Shown piece by piece: positions 31,878 to 34,676 of a stretch of 34,676 nt of DNA. Each line of letters opens with the position of its first letter. Position 1 is the first letter of the stretch. A program made the translations under genes and the position numbers. This DNA comes from Planctomycetota bacterium (GTDB taxonomy: Bacteria > Planctomycetota > UBA1135 > GCA-002686595): assembly GCA_004357655.1 (NCBI GenBank), contig SMVQ01000101.1, positions 1 through 34,676 on the forward strand, read 5' to 3'. Under the pieces are notes generated by a model. That model ran no database searches and was not told where the DNA came from. It saw nothing but the letters and a program-made list of their open reading frames with translations.

Positions 31878-34559
31878 ATGGACCTCTCGACGCGCTATTC
31901 CCCCAAGGACATCGAGGGTCCCATCTACGCGGCCTGGGAGGCGAGCGGCGCCTTCCAACCCCCGGCCGGGGGTGAGGGTTCCGGGAAGCCGTTCACCATC
32001 GTGATGCCACCGCCGAACGTCACGGGCCGGCTGCACATGGGGCACGCCCTGAACGGCACGATTCAGGACATCGTCATCCGGCACCGGCGCAAGTCCGGCT
32101 ACGACGCGCTCTGGATCCCGGGCACCGACCACGCGGGCATCGCGACGCAGGCGGTCGTCGAGAAGCAGCTTTCTTCGGAAGAGGGCAAGACGCGCGAGGA
32201 CATCGGGCGCGAGGCCTTCCTCGCGCGTGTCTGGGCGTGGAAGGAGGAGCACGGCGACATCATCCTCGAGCAGTTCCGGCGCCTCGGGTGCTCCTGCGAC
32301 TGGACGCGGACGGCGTTCACGATGGACCCGGCGCTGTCGGCGGCCGTGCGCGAGGCGTTCGTGCGGCTCTTCGACCAGGGGCTCATCTATCGCGGCGCGC
32401 GCCTCGTCAACTGGGACTGCGTCCTGAAGACCGCGATCTCGGACGACGAGATCGAGTACGTCGAGCGCAAGGGCAAGCTGTGGTACATCCGCTACCCCCT
32501 GACGGGACGCGAGGGCGAGTTCATCGTCGTCGCGACGACGCGTCCGGAGACGATGCTGGGCGACACGGGCGTCGCCGTGCACCCGGACGACGAGCGCTAC
32601 AGGTCGCTCGTGGGCACGACGTGCGTCCTGCCGTTCCTCGAGCGCGAGATCCCGATCGTCGCGGACGACACGGTCGAGCCCGAGCTCGGCACCGGGGCGG
32701 TGAAGGTGACGCCCGGGCACGACCCGGCCGACTACGAGCGCGGCGCGCGGCACGGCCTGCCGATCATCGGCATCCTGAACCCGGACGGCACCATCAACGA
32801 GCAGGGCGGTCCCTTCGCGGGTCTCTCGCGCGAGGAGGCGCGCAAGCGCATCGTCGCGCAGCTCGACGAGCGCGGGCTGCTCGAGCGCGTCGAGGACATC
32901 GTGCACAAGGTCTCGCTCTCCGACCGCTCGAAGTCACCGGTCGAGCCGCTCGTCAGCGAGCAGTGGTTCGTGAAGATGCAGCAGCTCGCCGAGCCCGCGA
33001 TCCAGGCGCTCGCGGAAGGGACGCTGAAGTTCCGGCCCGAGCGGTGGGGGCGCGTCTACCTGAGCTGGCTCGAGCACGTCCACGACTGGTGCATCAGCCG
33101 CCAGCTCTGGTGGGGACACCGGATACCTGTGTGGTACGACGAAGAGGGCGTCCCGGTCGCCTCGAAGACGGACCTCGAAATCGGGTCGCCCCACCCGCGG
33201 ACGGGGCGCCCGATCGTGCGCCGCGATCCCGACGTGCTCGACACGTGGGCTTCGTCGTGGCTCTGGCCGTTCGCGACGCTCGGCTGGCCGAACGAGGACG
33301 CGCCCGACCTCGCCCGCTTCTACCCGACGCAGTTCCTCTCGACGGCGCGCGAGATCATCTACCTCTGGGTGGCGCGCATGGTGATGGCGGGCTACGCGTT
33401 CCTGCCCGAGTCCCTGGGCAAGGACCGGAATCCGTTCACGACCTGCTACATCCACGCGACGGTGCTCGATGCCAAGGGGCGGCGCATGTCGAAGTCCGCG
33501 GGCAACGGCATCGACCCGCTCGACATGATCGAGAAGTACGGCGCGGACGCCGTGCGCTACAGCCTCATCCTGCTCACGAAGGAGGGGCAGGACGTCAAGC
33601 TCGCGACCGACCGGTTCGAGCAGGGCTCGCGGTTCTGCAACAAGGTCTGGAACGCGGCGCGGTTCGTGATGATGAACCTCGACGGCGAGCGCGCGCCCGC
33701 GGGCGGGGGCCCGGGCGGCGCGCTCGAGGATCGCTGGATCCTCTCCCGGCTCCTGCGCTGCCGCGACGAGGTGAGCGCCGCGCTGGAGGAGTACCGCTTC
33801 AACGACGCGGCGACGACGCTCTACCGCTTCGTCTGGAACGACTTCTGCGACTGGTACGTCGAGATGGTGAAGGCGCGCCTCACCGGCGCCGACGCGGCGA
33901 GCGCCGCCTCCGCCCGCGGGACGCTCGCGCGGGTCCTCGCGGACGTCCTGGGGCTCCTGCACCCCTTCACGCCGTTCATGACGGAGAAGCTGTGGGCGAT
34001 GCTGTGGGAGACGCTCGGCGAGGAGCCGCCCGCCGCGCTCATCACGGCCCCCTGGCCCGCGGCCGAGGGCCTCGCGCTCGACGAGGCGGCCGAGGCCGAG
34101 ATGGAGCTCATCCAGGACCTCGTCGGCGCCATCCGCCGCGTGCGGTCGCTCACGATGGTGGGGGAGCGCAAGCCGCTCACCGCGATCCTCAGCGTTCCGC
34201 GGGAGGACGAGCGGCGCGTGCTCGAGAAGTACGCCGAAACGGCGCGCTCCCTCGCGTTCCTCGAGCGCCTCGAGATTCGCGAGCACGCCGAGCGCCCGGC
34301 CAACAGCGCCGTCGCGGTCGCCGGCGGGTTCGAGACCTTCGTGCCCCTCGGTGACGACGTGGACATGGCCAAGCTGAAGGACGTCCTCGAGAACCGCGCC
34401 TCCAAGGTGCGCTCGGCGATCGAGGGCGTCGGCCGGAAGCTCGCCAACAAGGCCTTCGTCGAGCGCGCCGACCCCGACGTGGTCGCGAGCGAGCGCCGCC
34501 GCGAAGGCGAGCTCGGCCTCGAGCTCGAGCTGCTCGAGCGCAACCTGGCCGGCTTCTGA
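31878..34559 (+). CDS. valS: Valyl-tRNA synthetase
   Basis: An 893-aa class I aminoacyl-tRNA synthetase that charges tRNA-Val and edits misactivated Thr. The ATG at 31878 (MDLSTRYSPKDIEGPIYAAW) gives the standard N-terminus; the longer frame adds an unlikely extension. The HIGH motif is PPPNVTGRLH53-M-G-H56. The editing domain shows TTRPETMLGDTGVAVHPDD and the later GTGAVKVTPGHDPADYERG. The Rossmann core resumes with CISRQLWWGHRIPVWY and DTWASSWLWPF. The KMSKS loop is GRRMSKS with M537. An anticodon-binding helical domain and a C-terminal coiled coil close the protein. The stop codon is the first copy of a threefold 9-bp repeat. Confidence 0.97.
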   Translation: MDLSTRYSPKDIEGPIYAAWEASGAFQPPAGGEGSGKPFTIVMPPPNVTGRLHMGHALNGTIQDIVIRHRRKSGYDALWIPGTDHAGIATQAVVEKQLSSEEGKTREDIGREAFLARVWAWKEEHGDIILEQFRRLGCSCDWTRTAFTMDPALSAAVREAFVRLFDQGLIYRGARLVNWDCVLKTAISDDEIEYVERKGKLWYIRYPLTGREGEFIVVATTRPETMLGDTGVAVHPDDERYRSLVGTTCVLPFLEREIPIVADDTVEPELGTGAVKVTPGHDPADYERGARHGLPIIGILNPDGTINEQGGPFAGLSREEARKRIVAQLDERGLLERVEDIVHKVSLSDRSKSPVEPLVSEQWFVKMQQLAEPAIQALAEGTLKFRPERWGRVYLSWLEHVHDWCISRQLWWGHRIPVWYDEEGVPVASKTDLEIGSPHPRTGRPIVRRDPDVLDTWASSWLWPFATLGWPNEDAPDLARFYPTQFLSTAREIIYLWVARMVMAGYAFLPESLGKDRNPFTTCYIHATVLDAKGRRMSKSAGNGIDPLDMIEKYGADAVRYSLILLTKEGQDVKLATDRFEQGSRFCNKVWNAARFVMMNLDGERAPAGGGPGGALEDRWILSRLLRCRDEVSAALEEYRFNDAATTLYRFVWNDFCDWYVEMVKARLTGADAASAASARGTLARVLADVLGLLHPFTPFMTEKLWAMLWETLGEEPPAALITAPWPAAEGLALDEAAEAEMELIQDLVGAIRRVRSLTMVGERKPLTAILSVPREDERRVLEKYAETARSLAFLERLEIREHAERPANSAVAVAGGFETFVPLGDDVDMAKLKDVLENRASKVRSAIEGVGRKLANKAFVERADPDVVASERRREGELGLELELLERNLAGF

Positions 34560-34579
34560 GCCTTCTGAGCCTTCTGAGC
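34552..34579 (+). repeat. Threefold 9-bp repeat across the valS stop codon
   Basis: The unit (G)CCTTCTGAG occurs three times in a row: GGCTTCTGA (end of valS), GCCTTCTGA, GCCTTCTGA, then GC. Each unit ends in TGA in the valS frame, giving three in-frame stops. It looks like slippage duplication. Confidence 0.8.
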
Positions 34580-34582
34580 AAT

Positions 34583-34676
34583 GTGAAGAAGGCCGCCAAG
34601 AAAAAGCCCGTGGCCAAGCAGAAGCCCGCGGCCAAGAAAGAGCCCGTGGCCAAGAAGAAGCCCGCCGCCAGGGAGA
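34583..34676 (+). CDS. Lys/Ala/Pro-rich ORF, 5' end only
   Basis: An open frame from GTG at 34583 runs off the window. It encodes a repeating pattern with the unit KKPVAK/QKPAAK/KEPVAK/KKPAAR, period about eight residues. Such tails resemble bacterial histone H1-like proteins or C-terminal DNA-binding tails. No good ribosome site precedes the GTG, so the start is uncertain. The lysine codons are nearly all AAG, in line with real coding use. It could be a nucleoid protein; only about 31 residues are seen. Confidence 0.5.
   Translation, partial: MKKAAKKKPVAKQKPAAKKEPVAKKKPAARE

Overview
The window is a high-GC bacterial chromosome segment. It shows no rRNA, tRNA, CRISPR array, insertion sequence or prophage gene. 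Outer-membrane and LPS traits (KdsA, a secretin, a GspK-type pseudopilin, several lipoproteins), large TPR and Ig-like lipoproteins, a FliA/WhiG-type sigma factor and frequent TTG/GTG starts fit a Planctomycetota-like organism. Myxococcota or a related lineage cannot be excluded from sequence reading alone.

Layout. 1-416: 3' end of an MFS transporter. 406-6254 (minus): a compact run of two paralogous TPR lipoproteins, a DUF6687-like protein with a DHH-like motif, and a metallo-beta-lactamase-fold hydrolase. 6594-10505 (plus): a 1016-aa Ig-like lipoprotein and a small GNA1162-like lipoprotein. 10684-13494: rpsO and pnp, closed by a perfect 15-bp hairpin. 13959-17357: a small secreted Cys protein with a hairpin-rich leader, a secretin lipoprotein and a GspK-like protein. 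17401-18975: a hydantoinase B-type subunit. 19432-19986 (minus): a membrane-anchored SRPBCC protein. 20323-26550: purA, uppS, cdsA, phoH, a PgpH/YqfF-type HD hydrolase and ybeY, mostly overlapping or closely spaced. 26916-27731: the sigma factor. 27732-29009: a long gap without a convincing protein gene. 29010-30765 (minus): a diacylglycerol-kinase-family gene and kdsA. 30805-34559: an RmlD-like reductase and valS. A Lys/Ala-rich ORF begins at 34583 and runs off the end.

The most interesting part is the 27.7-28.6 kb gap. On the minus strand it carries a very good match to a c-di-GMP-I (GEMM-I) riboswitch aptamer with its own sigma70-like promoter. About 700 nt of highly structured sequence without a recognisable protein follow, including three hairpins that present a UGGGGAC loop at 52-54 nt spacing. 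This predicted transcript points head-on at the FliA/WhiG-family sigma factor gene, and both could end at one perfect 16-bp inverted repeat. I read it as a candidate c-di-GMP-controlled noncoding RNA. The aptamer is well supported; the function of the RNA is inference.

The housekeeping genes form sensible groups: RNA processing (rpsO-pnp, phoH-ybeY), envelope lipid synthesis (uppS, cdsA, diacylglycerol-kinase family), LPS (kdsA), secretion (secretin, GspK) and translation (valS).
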